Assembly: GCA_012515925.1 (NCBI GenBank)
Contig: JAAYXM010000105.1
Span: 1-7,203 of the forward strand
DNA length: 7,203 nt
Source: Clostridiales bacterium
Lineage (GTDB): Bacteria; Bacillota; Clostridia; Oscillospirales; JAAYXM01
Direction: 5' to 3'
The translations under genes and the position numbers were made by a program. Of this stretch, positions 1 to 5,210 are shown in pieces. Under the pieces are notes generated by a model. It was not told the DNA's origin and made no database searches. It saw only the letters and a program-made list of their open reading frames with translations. The first letter of the stretch is position 1. Each line of letters begins with the position of its first letter.

Positions 1-25
1 ATTCCCTATTGACTTGATAGGAATT
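1..25 (+). promoter_or_regulatory. Putative Rrf2/CymR-type operator overlapping the leader-metY promoter
   Basis: An imperfect inverted repeat is visible: CCTAT (5-9) faces ATAGG (17-21) around base 13, with ATTCC at 1-5 and GGAAT at 20-24 extending the arms one base out of register. The right half, ATAGGAATT (17-25), fits the ATnGGAATT part of CymR boxes as I recall them from Bacillus and Staphylococcus; the left half fits that consensus poorly. The repeat covers the -35 element, so a bound protein should block transcription. A related perfect 7-base inverted pair, TTGATAG (14-20) and CTATCAA (40-46), brackets the -10 element. The operon encodes an Rrf2-family regulator at its end, which makes autoregulation plausible. 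The assignment is inference, and the window starts at base 1, so the site may extend upstream. Confidence 0.5.
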
Positions 26-37
26 ACATGCTAAAAT
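9..37 (+). promoter_or_regulatory. Sigma-A-type promoter of the sulfur operon
   Basis: TTGACT (9-14) and TAAAAT (32-37) are separated by 17 bases, and a TG dinucleotide at 29-30 makes an extended -10. Each hexamer differs from consensus at one position. Transcription would start near base 44, leaving about 29 bases of untranslated leader before the Cys-rich ORF. That is too short for a T-box or SAM riboswitch downstream of this start, so control by the operator and by the leader ORF is favoured. Confidence 0.75.
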
Positions 38-72
38 GTCTATCAATCTACCGGAGAGGTGGGAATTTAATT

Positions 73-192
73 ATGAGGAATTTTATACTGAAGATGATCA
101 GAGCCAACTTTCGTTTCGGTCGAATGTGCGGTTGTTTGTGTTGTCTCAAACCGTGTTGCTGTACATTAAATATTGAAACGAAAGGTGATTAA
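73..192 (+). CDS. Cys-rich leader peptide (putative cysteine attenuator)
   Basis: A 39-codon ORF that opens about 29 bases after the predicted transcription start. Its ATG is preceded by a good SD (GGAGAGGTGG, 53-62). The first 18 residues are basic and hydrophobic (including ANFRFGRM). They are followed by CGCLCCLKPCCC, with Cys at residues 19, 21, 23, 24, 28, 29 and 30, and a short tail ending in TKGD. The TAA stop (190-192) lies one base before the metY ATG at 194, and the metY SD is inside codons 37-38, so leader and metY translation must interact. Runs of the codon for the pathway's end product just ahead of a biosynthetic operon are the hallmark of attenuation leader peptides. Polycysteine leader ORFs acting as cysteine-responsive attenuators are known from mycobacteria. 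I do not recognise this peptide as a described family. A shorter start at ATG 94 or 124 is possible but lacks a comparable SD. A function for the peptide itself, such as metal binding, cannot be excluded. Confidence 0.8.
   Translation: MRNFILKMIRANFRFGRMCGCLCCLKPCCCTLNIETKGD
105..187 (+). promoter_or_regulatory. Predicted mRNA helix sequestering the metY SD
   Basis: Bases 108-117 (CTTTCGTTTC) are the exact reverse complement of 175-184 (GAAACGAAAG). Two G-U pairs and one A-U pair extend this to 13 consecutive pairs, 108-120 with 172-184. After a single A-G mismatch, two more pairs form (105-106 with 186-187). The 3' arm contains the whole metY SD, AAAGGTG (181-187). The 5' arm lies immediately upstream of the seven Cys codons (127-162), which sit in the loop. 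A smaller stem, 128-133 with 149-154, can form within the loop. No U-tract follows, so the element looks translational rather than a transcription terminator. A ribosome stalled in the Cys cluster would cover part of one arm and free the SD; the direction of regulation is inference. Confidence 0.65.
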
Positions 193-193
193 A

Positions 194-1477
194 ATGAATA
201 AAAACTATAAATTCGAAACACTGCAGGTTCATGCCGGGCAGGATAGCCCGGACCGCGCCACAAACGCGAGAGCCGTACCTATTTACGCTACAACCTCCTA
301 TGTTTTCAACGATTCAGACCACGCGGCGGACCTGTTCGCGCTGCGCGACGTCGGCAATATCTATACAAGACTTATGAACCCGACCTCCGATGTGTTTGAA
401 AAGCGCATCGCGGCCTTAGAGGGCGGCGTGGGCGCGCTCGCCACCGCGTCAGGCTCCTCGGCTATTACTTATGCTATATATAACATAGCGGGCGCCGGCG
501 ACCATATTGTTTCCTCCGAAACAATCTACGGCGGGACATATAACCTGTTCGCCAACACATTCAGGGAGTTCGGGATAGAGACCGCGTTTGTGGACGGAAG
601 CGACCCCGAAAACTTCAGACGCGCCATAAGGCCGAATACAAAGGCGTTATTTCTCGAATCCCTCGGCAACCCCAACTCGGATATCATCGACCTTGAGGCC
701 GTATCCGAAATCGCCCACGCAAACGGGATACCGGTCATAGTCGACAATACGTTCGCAACGCCGTACCTGTTCAGACCGATTGAACACGGCGCGGACATCG
801 TCGTTCACTCCGCGACGAAGTTCATCGGCGGGCACGGAACGGTACTGGGCGGCGTTATAGTTGACGGCGGAAACTTCGACTGGACGCAAAACGACAAATT
901 CCCGGGGATTACGGCACCCAACCCGTCGTATCACGGCATAGTGTTTTCCGAAGCCGTCGGAAACCTGGCTTACATTATTAAAGCCCGCACCACTCTGCTC
1001 AGGGATACCGGCGCCGCGATAAGCCCGTTTAATTCATTCCTGATGCTGCAGGGACTGGAGACTTTGTCCCTGCGTGTGGAAAGGCATGTCTCAAACGCCC
1101 TTAAGGTTGTGGAGTATCTAAAAAACCATCCCAAAGTCGAAAAGATAAACCATCCTTCGGTTGAGACGGGTAAAGTTAAAGAGCTTTACAGCAGATACTA
1201 CCCGAACGGGGCGGGTTCGATTTTCACGTTTGAAATCAAGGGTAGCGAAAAACAGGCAAAGAAGTTTACCGAATCACTCGGGCTTTTCTCGCTGCTCGCT
1301 AACGTGGCGGACGTGAAATCCCTTGTTATCCACCCGGCTTCAACAACTCATTCCCAGCTTACGGCGGAGGAGCTGCTGAGCGCGAAAATCAAGCCTACTA
1401 CAGTACGCCTGTCGATAGGCACGGAGCATATCGACGATATAATCGCCGACCTTGAAAACGCTTTCAAGGCAATTTAG
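194..1477 (+). CDS. metY: O-acetylhomoserine sulfhydrylase (Cys/Met-metabolism PLP enzyme)
   Basis: A cytosolic, pyridoxal-phosphate enzyme of 427 residues that converts O-acetylhomoserine plus sulfide to homocysteine; homologues also accept methanethiol and then make methionine directly. The opening FETLQVHAGQ and the segment NARAVPIYATTSYVF are characteristic of the MetY branch of the Cys/Met-metabolism family. Further signatures are the YTRLMNPT motif (57-64), SGSSA (86-90), VDNTFATP (183-190) with the cofactor-contacting Asp184, and HSATKFIGGHG with the Schiff-base Lys209. The length of about 430 residues fits MetY rather than the shorter MetB/MetC enzymes. The ATG at 194 is chosen because AAAGGTG (181-187) lies 6 bases upstream and the protein then begins MNKNYKFETLQ. 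An in-frame TTG at 173 lies inside the leader ORF and has no SD. The gene is coupled to the Cys-rich leader one base upstream and is followed by cysK after 22 bases. The preferred sulfur donor cannot be read from sequence. Confidence 0.93.
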   Translation: MNKNYKFETLQVHAGQDSPDRATNARAVPIYATTSYVFNDSDHAADLFALRDVGNIYTRLMNPTSDVFEKRIAALEGGVGALATASGSSAITYAIYNIAGAGDHIVSSETIYGGTYNLFANTFREFGIETAFVDGSDPENFRRAIRPNTKALFLESLGNPNSDIIDLEAVSEIAHANGIPVIVDNTFATPYLFRPIEHGADIVVHSATKFIGGHGTVLGGVIVDGGNFDWTQNDKFPGITAPNPSYHGIVFSEAVGNLAYIIKARTTLLRDTGAAISPFNSFLMLQGLETLSLRVERHVSNALKVVEYLKNHPKVEKINHPSVETGKVKELYSRYYPNGAGSIFTFEIKGSEKQAKKFTESLGLFSLLANVADVKSLVIHPASTTHSQLTAEELLSAKIKPTTVRLSIGTEHIDDIIADLENAFKAI

Positions 1478-1499
1478 TTTATGATATGGAGATAGGGCT

Positions 1500-2432
1500 A
1501 TGTCAAGAATATATTCATCAATAGACGAGTTAGTCGGGAAAACCCCGCTGCTCAGACTCAATAACTTCGAAAAAACGAACAATCTTAATGCCTCGATACT
1601 CGCGAAGCTTGAGTACTTTAACCCCGCCGGAAGCGTAAAGGACAGAATCGCGAAGGCAATGATAGATGACGCAGAGGAGAAGGGACTGCTGCGAAAGGGC
1701 TCGGTTATTATCGAGCCCACCAGCGGGAATACCGGAATCGGCCTTTCCATGGTTGCCGCGGCGCGCGGGTACGAAATAATCATAACGATGCCCGAAACGA
1801 TGTCGGTCGAACGGATAAACCTTATGAAGGCGTTCGGAGCGAAGGTAGTCCTGACCGACGGCACAAAAGGTATGAGGGGCGCGATTGAGAAAGCGGAAGA
1901 GATTGCGAAAAGCACTCCGGGAAGCTTTATCCCCGGACAGTTCGTTAACCCCGCAAACCCCGCGACGCACCGCGCGACGACCGGACCCGAAATCTGGGAG
2001 GACACGGACGGCAATATTGATATATTCGTGGCCGGAGTCGGTACCGGCGGCACGATTACGGGCACCGGCGAATACCTTAAATCGAAAAAGCCGGATTTAA
2101 AAATCGTGGCCGTCGAGCCTGAGGACTCCCCCGTGCTCTCGAAAGGGACGTCGGGTTCGCACAGGATTCAGGGTATAGGCGCGGGCTTTGTACCCGACGT
2201 GCTCAATACAAAGATATATAACGAGATAATCACCGTAAAAAACGAAGAGGCTTTCAAAACCGGCAAGGAGCTCGGCAGGACGGACGGGCTGCTTGTGGGA
2301 ATATCCTCGGGCGCGGCGGCATTCGCCGCTTTAACGCTTGCGAAGCGCCCCGAAAACAAAGGGAAAACCATTGTGGTTATTCTGCCCGATACCGGCGAAA
2401 GGTATCTCTCTACCCCGCTGTTTGCCGATTAA
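1500..2432 (+). CDS. cysK: Cysteine synthase A (O-acetylserine sulfhydrylase)
   Basis: A full-length 310-residue fold-type II PLP enzyme that makes cysteine from O-acetylserine and sulfide in the cytosol. The opening IDELVGKTPLLRL is typical. NPAGSVKDRIA places the Schiff-base lysine at residue 47, and TSGNTG (74-79) forms the substrate-binding loop. GTGGT (181-185) holds the cofactor phosphate, and GISSGAA (267-273) supplies the Ser near the pyridine nitrogen. The C-terminus PDTGERYLST matches CysK. It lacks the long C-terminal domain of cystathionine beta-synthase. The start is supported by GGAG (1488-1491), 8 bases before the ATG. It lies 22 bases after metY, consistent with cotranscription. 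In Bacillus and Staphylococcus, CysK also binds the Rrf2 regulator CymR as a cysteine-status signal. An Rrf2 gene lies two genes downstream here, but whether the two proteins interact is unknown. Confidence 0.95.
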   Translation: MSRIYSSIDELVGKTPLLRLNNFEKTNNLNASILAKLEYFNPAGSVKDRIAKAMIDDAEEKGLLRKGSVIIEPTSGNTGIGLSMVAAARGYEIIITMPETMSVERINLMKAFGAKVVLTDGTKGMRGAIEKAEEIAKSTPGSFIPGQFVNPANPATHRATTGPEIWEDTDGNIDIFVAGVGTGGTITGTGEYLKSKKPDLKIVAVEPEDSPVLSKGTSGSHRIQGIGAGFVPDVLNTKIYNEIITVKNEEAFKTGKELGRTDGLLVGISSGAAAFAALTLAKRPENKGKTIVVILPDTGERYLSTPLFAD

Positions 2433-2441
2433 CGCGTATGC

Positions 2442-2470
2442 GGCTGACAGCGCGCTCCGCGCCGTCAGTT
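2442..2470 (+). other. Intergenic hairpin between cysK and mtaB
   Basis: CTGAC-A-GCGCG (2444-2454) can pair with CGCGC-C-GTCAG (2458-2468) across a 3-base CTC loop, with one A-C mismatch. Two G-U pairs at the base extend the stem to 2442-2470. The following bases (AAATATAAG) are not a U-tract, so this is not a standard intrinsic terminator. It might be an mRNA stability or processing element that sets the ratio of cysK to mtaB expression. The fold is read by eye and its function is unknown. Confidence 0.45.
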
Positions 2471-2496
2471 AAATATAAGACGAAAGGTGTTTATCC

Positions 2497-3867
2497 ATGA
2501 AGACTTTTACCGAATTGGCTCACAACGATTTAAACAGCTTTATTTACGGTAAATCGAAAAACCCGGTGACGACGAAAAACGGCATCGTAATCGGAAACGG
2601 CGATGTGTACCCCGAGCTTAATTTCACGCTGCCGCCGATGCTGATTACGAAAGAGAGCATGCCCGAGGTACTAGAGCAGTACAGGCAGATGACGGAAGAC
2701 GCCGCGAAACGCGCCGTGGACCTCAGCGTACCCGCGTATATCGTCGAGGTGGAGCTTCTGCCCGCCGCTACATATAACCCGGACTGGGGTATTGAGATTA
2801 TAAAAACCGTCAGGGAAGCCATGTATAAATACGAGACTAACGGCGTAAAAAGCGCTCTGCGCGCAACGCCCGTGGACATTAGGGAGGACAAGGAATCCCC
2901 GCACATGTGGCACGGGAGTCACTGGGACAAAATCATGGATGTTTTCGAGGGCTCCGCAAAAGCCGGCGCGGAGCTTCTCGCGATAGAGTCAATCGGCGGC
3001 AAGGACATACACGACGACGCGCTGATGTACTGCGAGCTTGACAAGGCGATGTTCGCCCTTGGCGTGCTCGGTGTAAAGGATATGCACAAGCTCTGGACGC
3101 GGATAACGGAGATTGCCGGTTCCACCGGCTCCATACCCTCCGGCGATACCGCCTGCGGCTTCGCTAACACCGCGATGGTGCTCGCCGACAGAGGGTTTAT
3201 ACCGAAGGTTTTCTCGGCGGTCATAAGGGTTGTTTCAAGCGTCAGGAGCCTCGCCGCGGTCGAAGCGGGGGCCGTCGGTCCTCATAAGGACTGCGGCTAT
3301 GAGGGAGTATACGTTAAGGCGATAACGGGCATACCGATATCGATGGAGGGCAAGTCCAGCGCGTGCGCGCATTTGAGCTCAATCGGCAATATCGCCGCAT
3401 GTGTCGCGGATTTGTGGAGCAACGAATCCGTTCAGAACATAAAGCTTTTGGGCGGTATGGCGCCTACCGTCTCCATGGAGCAGCTTATTTACGACTGCCG
3501 CCTGATGAACATCGCGAAGAAAAAAAGCAAAGCGAATGACCTGAGAGACTGGCTATGCGAATCCGACAGCGCGCTCGACCCGCAGGCATATGTGTTAAAT
3601 CCCGAAGTGGTTTTAAGAATATCAAGGGAAATCCTGAAGGAAAAAACACCGTTTCTGCGCGCAAAGGCCGCGGCTTACGCGGCAATCGGCGAAATCGGGA
3701 AAGCAATAGACAATAAGGAAATCGCGGTCAAGGAAAAGGAATATCCGTATCTTGACATAATGCGCGAGCAGCTTGACTCGATACCCGACGATGAGCAGGC
3801 GTTTACGGAGCAAATGCTTTCTGTAATAAGCTCCGATAAATTCGTGCCCGCAAAGTATGATTTATAA
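2497..3867 (+). CDS. mtaB: Methanol:corrinoid methyltransferase MtaB
   Basis: A 456-residue zinc enzyme that moves the methyl group of methanol onto the cob(I)alamin of a corrinoid protein (MtaC), the first step of methanol use by methanogens and acetogens. The expected zinc ligands of Methanosarcina MtaB, as I recall them (Glu164, Cys220, Cys269), correspond here to Glu164 in LAIESIGGKD, Cys220 in GDTACGFANTAMVLAD, and Cys266 in GPHKDCGYEG. Long family-typical stretches such as MEGKSSACAHLSSIGN and NESVQNIKLLGGMAPT are intact, and the length is normal. The start has GAAAGGTG (2482-2489) 7 bases upstream. The gene lies 64 bases after cysK and 36 before an Rrf2 regulator. In most bacteria mtaB adjoins mtaC; no corrinoid protein gene is present in this window, so the partner must be encoded elsewhere. 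A related substrate cannot be excluded, although the match to MtaB is close. Confidence 0.9.
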   Translation: MKTFTELAHNDLNSFIYGKSKNPVTTKNGIVIGNGDVYPELNFTLPPMLITKESMPEVLEQYRQMTEDAAKRAVDLSVPAYIVEVELLPAATYNPDWGIEIIKTVREAMYKYETNGVKSALRATPVDIREDKESPHMWHGSHWDKIMDVFEGSAKAGAELLAIESIGGKDIHDDALMYCELDKAMFALGVLGVKDMHKLWTRITEIAGSTGSIPSGDTACGFANTAMVLADRGFIPKVFSAVIRVVSSVRSLAAVEAGAVGPHKDCGYEGVYVKAITGIPISMEGKSSACAHLSSIGNIAACVADLWSNESVQNIKLLGGMAPTVSMEQLIYDCRLMNIAKKKSKANDLRDWLCESDSALDPQAYVLNPEVVLRISREILKEKTPFLRAKAAAYAAIGEIGKAIDNKEIAVKEKEYPYLDIMREQLDSIPDDEQAFTEQMLSVISSDKFVPAKYDL

Positions 3868-3903
3868 GGCGTATAACACACCCGATACCCGGAGGTGATA
3901 TTT

Positions 3904-4332
3904 ATGATGGTCTCAACCAAAGGCAGGTATGCCCTGCGCGTTATGGTTGATCTGACCGAGCACAACACGGGGGCTTATATCCCGCTCAAGGATATCGCCG
4001 AACGTCAGAATATTTCGCGCAAGTACCTCGAAAGCATTATGGTTATTCTTTCAAAGGCGGGGTTTGTGGATTCGCTGCAGGGTAAAAGCGGCGGATACAG
4101 GTTAAACCGCCACCCGAAGGAGTATACCGTGGGCGGTATTCTTAAGCTGACCGAGGGGGCGCTTGTGCCCGTGGCCTGTCTTGAACCCGGCGGGCAGAAA
4201 TGCGACCGGTCGGACTACTGCAAAACACTTCCGCTCTGGGTTGAGCTTGACCGTCTGATAAACGGCTACCTCGAGGGTATCACAATCGAGGACCTCACGG
4301 AAAATAACCTGAACGAAAAATACCTTATATAA
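3904..4332 (+). CDS. Rrf2-family transcriptional regulator with three conserved Cys
   Basis: A 142-residue protein opening with MVSTKGRYALRVMVDL, the standard Rrf2 N-terminus. A winged helix-turn-helix follows (about 28-70: IPLKDIAERQNISRKYLESIM, then GKSGGYRLNR as the wing) and then a C-terminal dimerisation helix. Cys92, Cys100 and Cys106 in CLEPGGQKCDRSDYC form a C-x7-C-x5-C set resembling the iron-sulfur ligands of IscR (C-x5-C-x5-C), whereas CymR lacks this triad. It may therefore sense an Fe-S cluster or thiol status; this is inference. GGAGGTGA (3891-3898) precedes two adjacent ATGs, at 3904 and 3907. I chose 3904 for its 8-base distance from GGAGG; starting at 3907 would give 141 residues. 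As last gene of the sulfur operon it is a good candidate to bind the operator at 1-25. The stop codon overlaps the terminator's A-tract. Confidence 0.9.
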   Translation: MMVSTKGRYALRVMVDLTEHNTGAYIPLKDIAERQNISRKYLESIMVILSKAGFVDSLQGKSGGYRLNRHPKEYTVGGILKLTEGALVPVACLEPGGQKCDRSDYCKTLPLWVELDRLINGYLEGITIEDLTENNLNEKYLI

Positions 4333-4369
4333 AAACCGGGCGCTGCTTTCACCGCAGCGCCCGGTTTTT
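4331..4369 (+). terminator. Bidirectional intrinsic terminator of the sulfur operon
   Basis: A perfect 16-base-pair stem, 4331-4346 with 4354-4369, encloses a 7-base loop TTTCACC. The outer five pairs are A/T, giving a T-tract on both strands. It ends the rrf2 transcript on the plus strand and, read the other way, the toxin transcript from the minus strand. The core hairpin recurs at 5134-5160. Confidence 0.9.
4338..4364. repeat. First copy of 27-base hairpin repeat
   Basis: The core of the terminator, GGGCGCTGC-TTTCACC-GCAGCGCCC-GG, is identical base for base to 5134-5160. The loop is asymmetric and reads the same way in both copies, so they are direct repeats. They flank the toxin-antitoxin module, 796 bases apart start to start. 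Confidence 0.9.
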
Positions 4370-4436
4370 ATGTAAACCCGAATGTAAAAACACTTATTTC
4401 GTATTGCCGCTATACATGCTCCGAAAATCGTTGTTT

Positions 4437-4754
4437 TCATCCTTCACGCAGTCTGTCGTTGATGTCCGAAGAACTGTAAAGCACTCTCAAAACGATAACT
4501 TCGGTCTCACCGACTATATAAACAACAGAGTAGTTGTCCACTAACAACTGTCGCATGCCACAACTGTGCTCCGGTTCGAAATCGAACAGTTTGCACCGCT
4601 GGGGAAAAGTATCAAGGGATTCGATTGCGTCAGCAATGCGGTCATATTGTCCAATTGCCGTATCGGGTGATTGCAGATTGGAAGCGATATAATCGTAAAT
4701 CGCTTCCATATCGTCCAATGCTTTTCCGGTAATCTTAATAGAGTACTTCTTCAT
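4437..4754 (-). CDS. RelE/ParE-superfamily toxin
   Basis: A 105-residue small basic protein with the RelE/ParE layout. The N-terminal strand KYSIKITGKALDDMEAIYDYI is followed by helices, a central FPQRCKLFDFEP segment, and the strand pattern RQLLVDNYSVVYIV then VIVLRVLYSSSDINDRL, which is typical of this superfamily. RelE members cleave mRNA on the ribosome and ParE members inhibit gyrase; sequence alone does not decide between them. The ATG overlaps the antitoxin stop by four bases (ATGA, 4751-4754), implying translational coupling, and no strong SD of its own is seen. Transcription would end at the bidirectional hairpin 4331-4369. The module appears visibly more AT-rich than its neighbours, in keeping with acquired DNA. 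Confidence 0.85.
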   Translation of the reverse strand: MKKYSIKITGKALDDMEAIYDYIASNLQSPDTAIGQYDRIADAIESLDTFPQRCKLFDFEPEHSCGMRQLLVDNYSVVYIVGETEVIVLRVLYSSSDINDRLREG

Positions 4755-5056
4755 TTGTGTCTATCCCGGAAATCGGCAAAAGCAGAAGAAGCATCTTTAA
4801 CATTTCCGCCCTCATAATCATCATACCCCGCCTTTAATGCCGCGTGAAGTTCATCCGGAGTCATTTTGTCCGTATTAAATGCAGCGGGCGCTTTTGGCAG
4901 GGACATAGCAAACGGAATGCCCCCCGTAAGGCTTATCTGACGCAGATACATATCTATCGCGGTAGACATGGGAATACCAAGCTGTTTTAACACATCTTCC
5001 GCCTGCTGTTTTATTACGGGATTGATGCGCAAATTCAAAGTCGCACATTTTTTCAT
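4751..5056 (-). CDS. RelB/DinJ-family antitoxin
   Basis: A 101-residue protein that begins MKKCATLNLRINPVIKQQAE and continues DVLKQLGIPMSTAIDMYLRQI and TGGIPF. This is the ribbon-helix-helix DNA-binding domain of RelB/DinJ antitoxins (about residues 6-50). The acidic, probably flexible C-terminal half (MTPDELHAALKAGYDDYEGGNVKDASS) would wrap and neutralise the toxin. I chose the ATG at 5056 because GAGGGGTG (complement of 5063-5070) stands 6 bases upstream. The longer frame to 5113 would run through the promoter and operator. It is the first gene of the pair, as is usual, and should repress its own promoter through the palindrome at 5076-5102. Confidence 0.87.
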   Translation of the reverse strand: MKKCATLNLRINPVIKQQAEDVLKQLGIPMSTAIDMYLRQISLTGGIPFAMSLPKAPAAFNTDKMTPDELHAALKAGYDDYEGGNVKDASSAFADFRDRHK

Positions 5057-5075
5057 GTGATTCACCCCTCGCATA

Positions 5076-5102
5076 CATTGTAACGCAAATTGCGTTACAA
5101 TG
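5076..5102. promoter_or_regulatory. Perfect palindromic operator of the toxin-antitoxin module
   Basis: Two 13-base arms, CATTGTAACGCAA (5076-5088) and its exact reverse complement (5090-5102), meet around a single central A at 5089. The palindrome lies 20 bases upstream of the antitoxin start and overlaps both promoter hexamers. Ribbon-helix-helix antitoxins dimerise on such sites, so this is the expected autoregulatory operator. Confidence 0.85.
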
Positions 5103-5106
5103 TCAA
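5077..5106 (-). promoter_or_regulatory. Promoter of the toxin-antitoxin module
   Basis: On the minus strand, a consensus -35 TTGACA (complement of 5101-5106) and a -10 TACAAT (complement of 5077-5082) are separated by 18 bases. The operator palindrome covers the -10, the spacer and part of the -35. Transcription should start near 5070, a short distance before the antitoxin SD. Confidence 0.75.
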
Positions 5107-5133
5107 GCGGCAATTGTTGTGTGACCTGAAACA

Positions 5134-5160
5134 GGGCGCTGCTTTCACCGCAGCGCCCGG
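5134..5160 (-). terminator. Second hairpin copy, likely terminator of the peptidase operon
   Basis: This is an exact duplicate of 4338-4364: a 9-base-pair GC-rich stem (5134-5142 with 5150-5158) and the same TTTCACC loop. It lies 50 bases beyond the peptidase stop codon. Unlike the first copy it lacks the flanking A/T pairs. The minus-strand sequence after the stem (TGTTTCAGG) has only a short, interrupted U-run, so termination may be weak and some readthrough toward the toxin-antitoxin module is possible. Confidence 0.6.
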
Positions 5161-5210
5161 ATGTTTCTTTTACGAGGTTTTCGCTTTTTGTGCATAGCGG
5201 AAACAGTTTA

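Noticed and set aside
173..193. A TTG start giving metY seven extra N-terminal residues
   Set aside because: It lies inside the leader ORF, has no SD, and the ATG at 194 has AAAGGTG at good spacing and begins the family-typical N-terminus.
1..193. T-box or SAM riboswitch in the metY leader
   Set aside because: The predicted transcription start near 44 leaves too little RNA, and the space is occupied by the short ORF; no T-box consensus or terminator is visible. An additional promoter upstream of the window cannot be judged.
1340..2065. A 241-codon minus-strand open frame opposite metY and cysK
   Set aside because: It is antisense to two clearly conserved enzymes, its translation shows no recognisable domain, and there is no SD or promoter; codon bias of the sense genes explains the open frame.
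2480..2489. The same 10-mer ACGAAAGGTG as at the metY SD (178-187), which the leader's 5' arm could pair with in trans
   Set aside because: GAAAGGTG is a plausible standard SD for this genome, and a distant pairing of seven or so bases is weak evidence for regulation of mtaB by the leader.
4370..4436. Possible small gene or RNA between the terminator and the toxin stop
   Set aside because: No SD-preceded ORF, no hairpin and no promoter-like pair was found in these 67 bases.
5057..5113. A longer antitoxin N-terminus starting at 5113
   Set aside because: The added codons cross the promoter -10, the operator palindrome and the SD, so this DNA is regulatory and the ATG at 5056 is the start.
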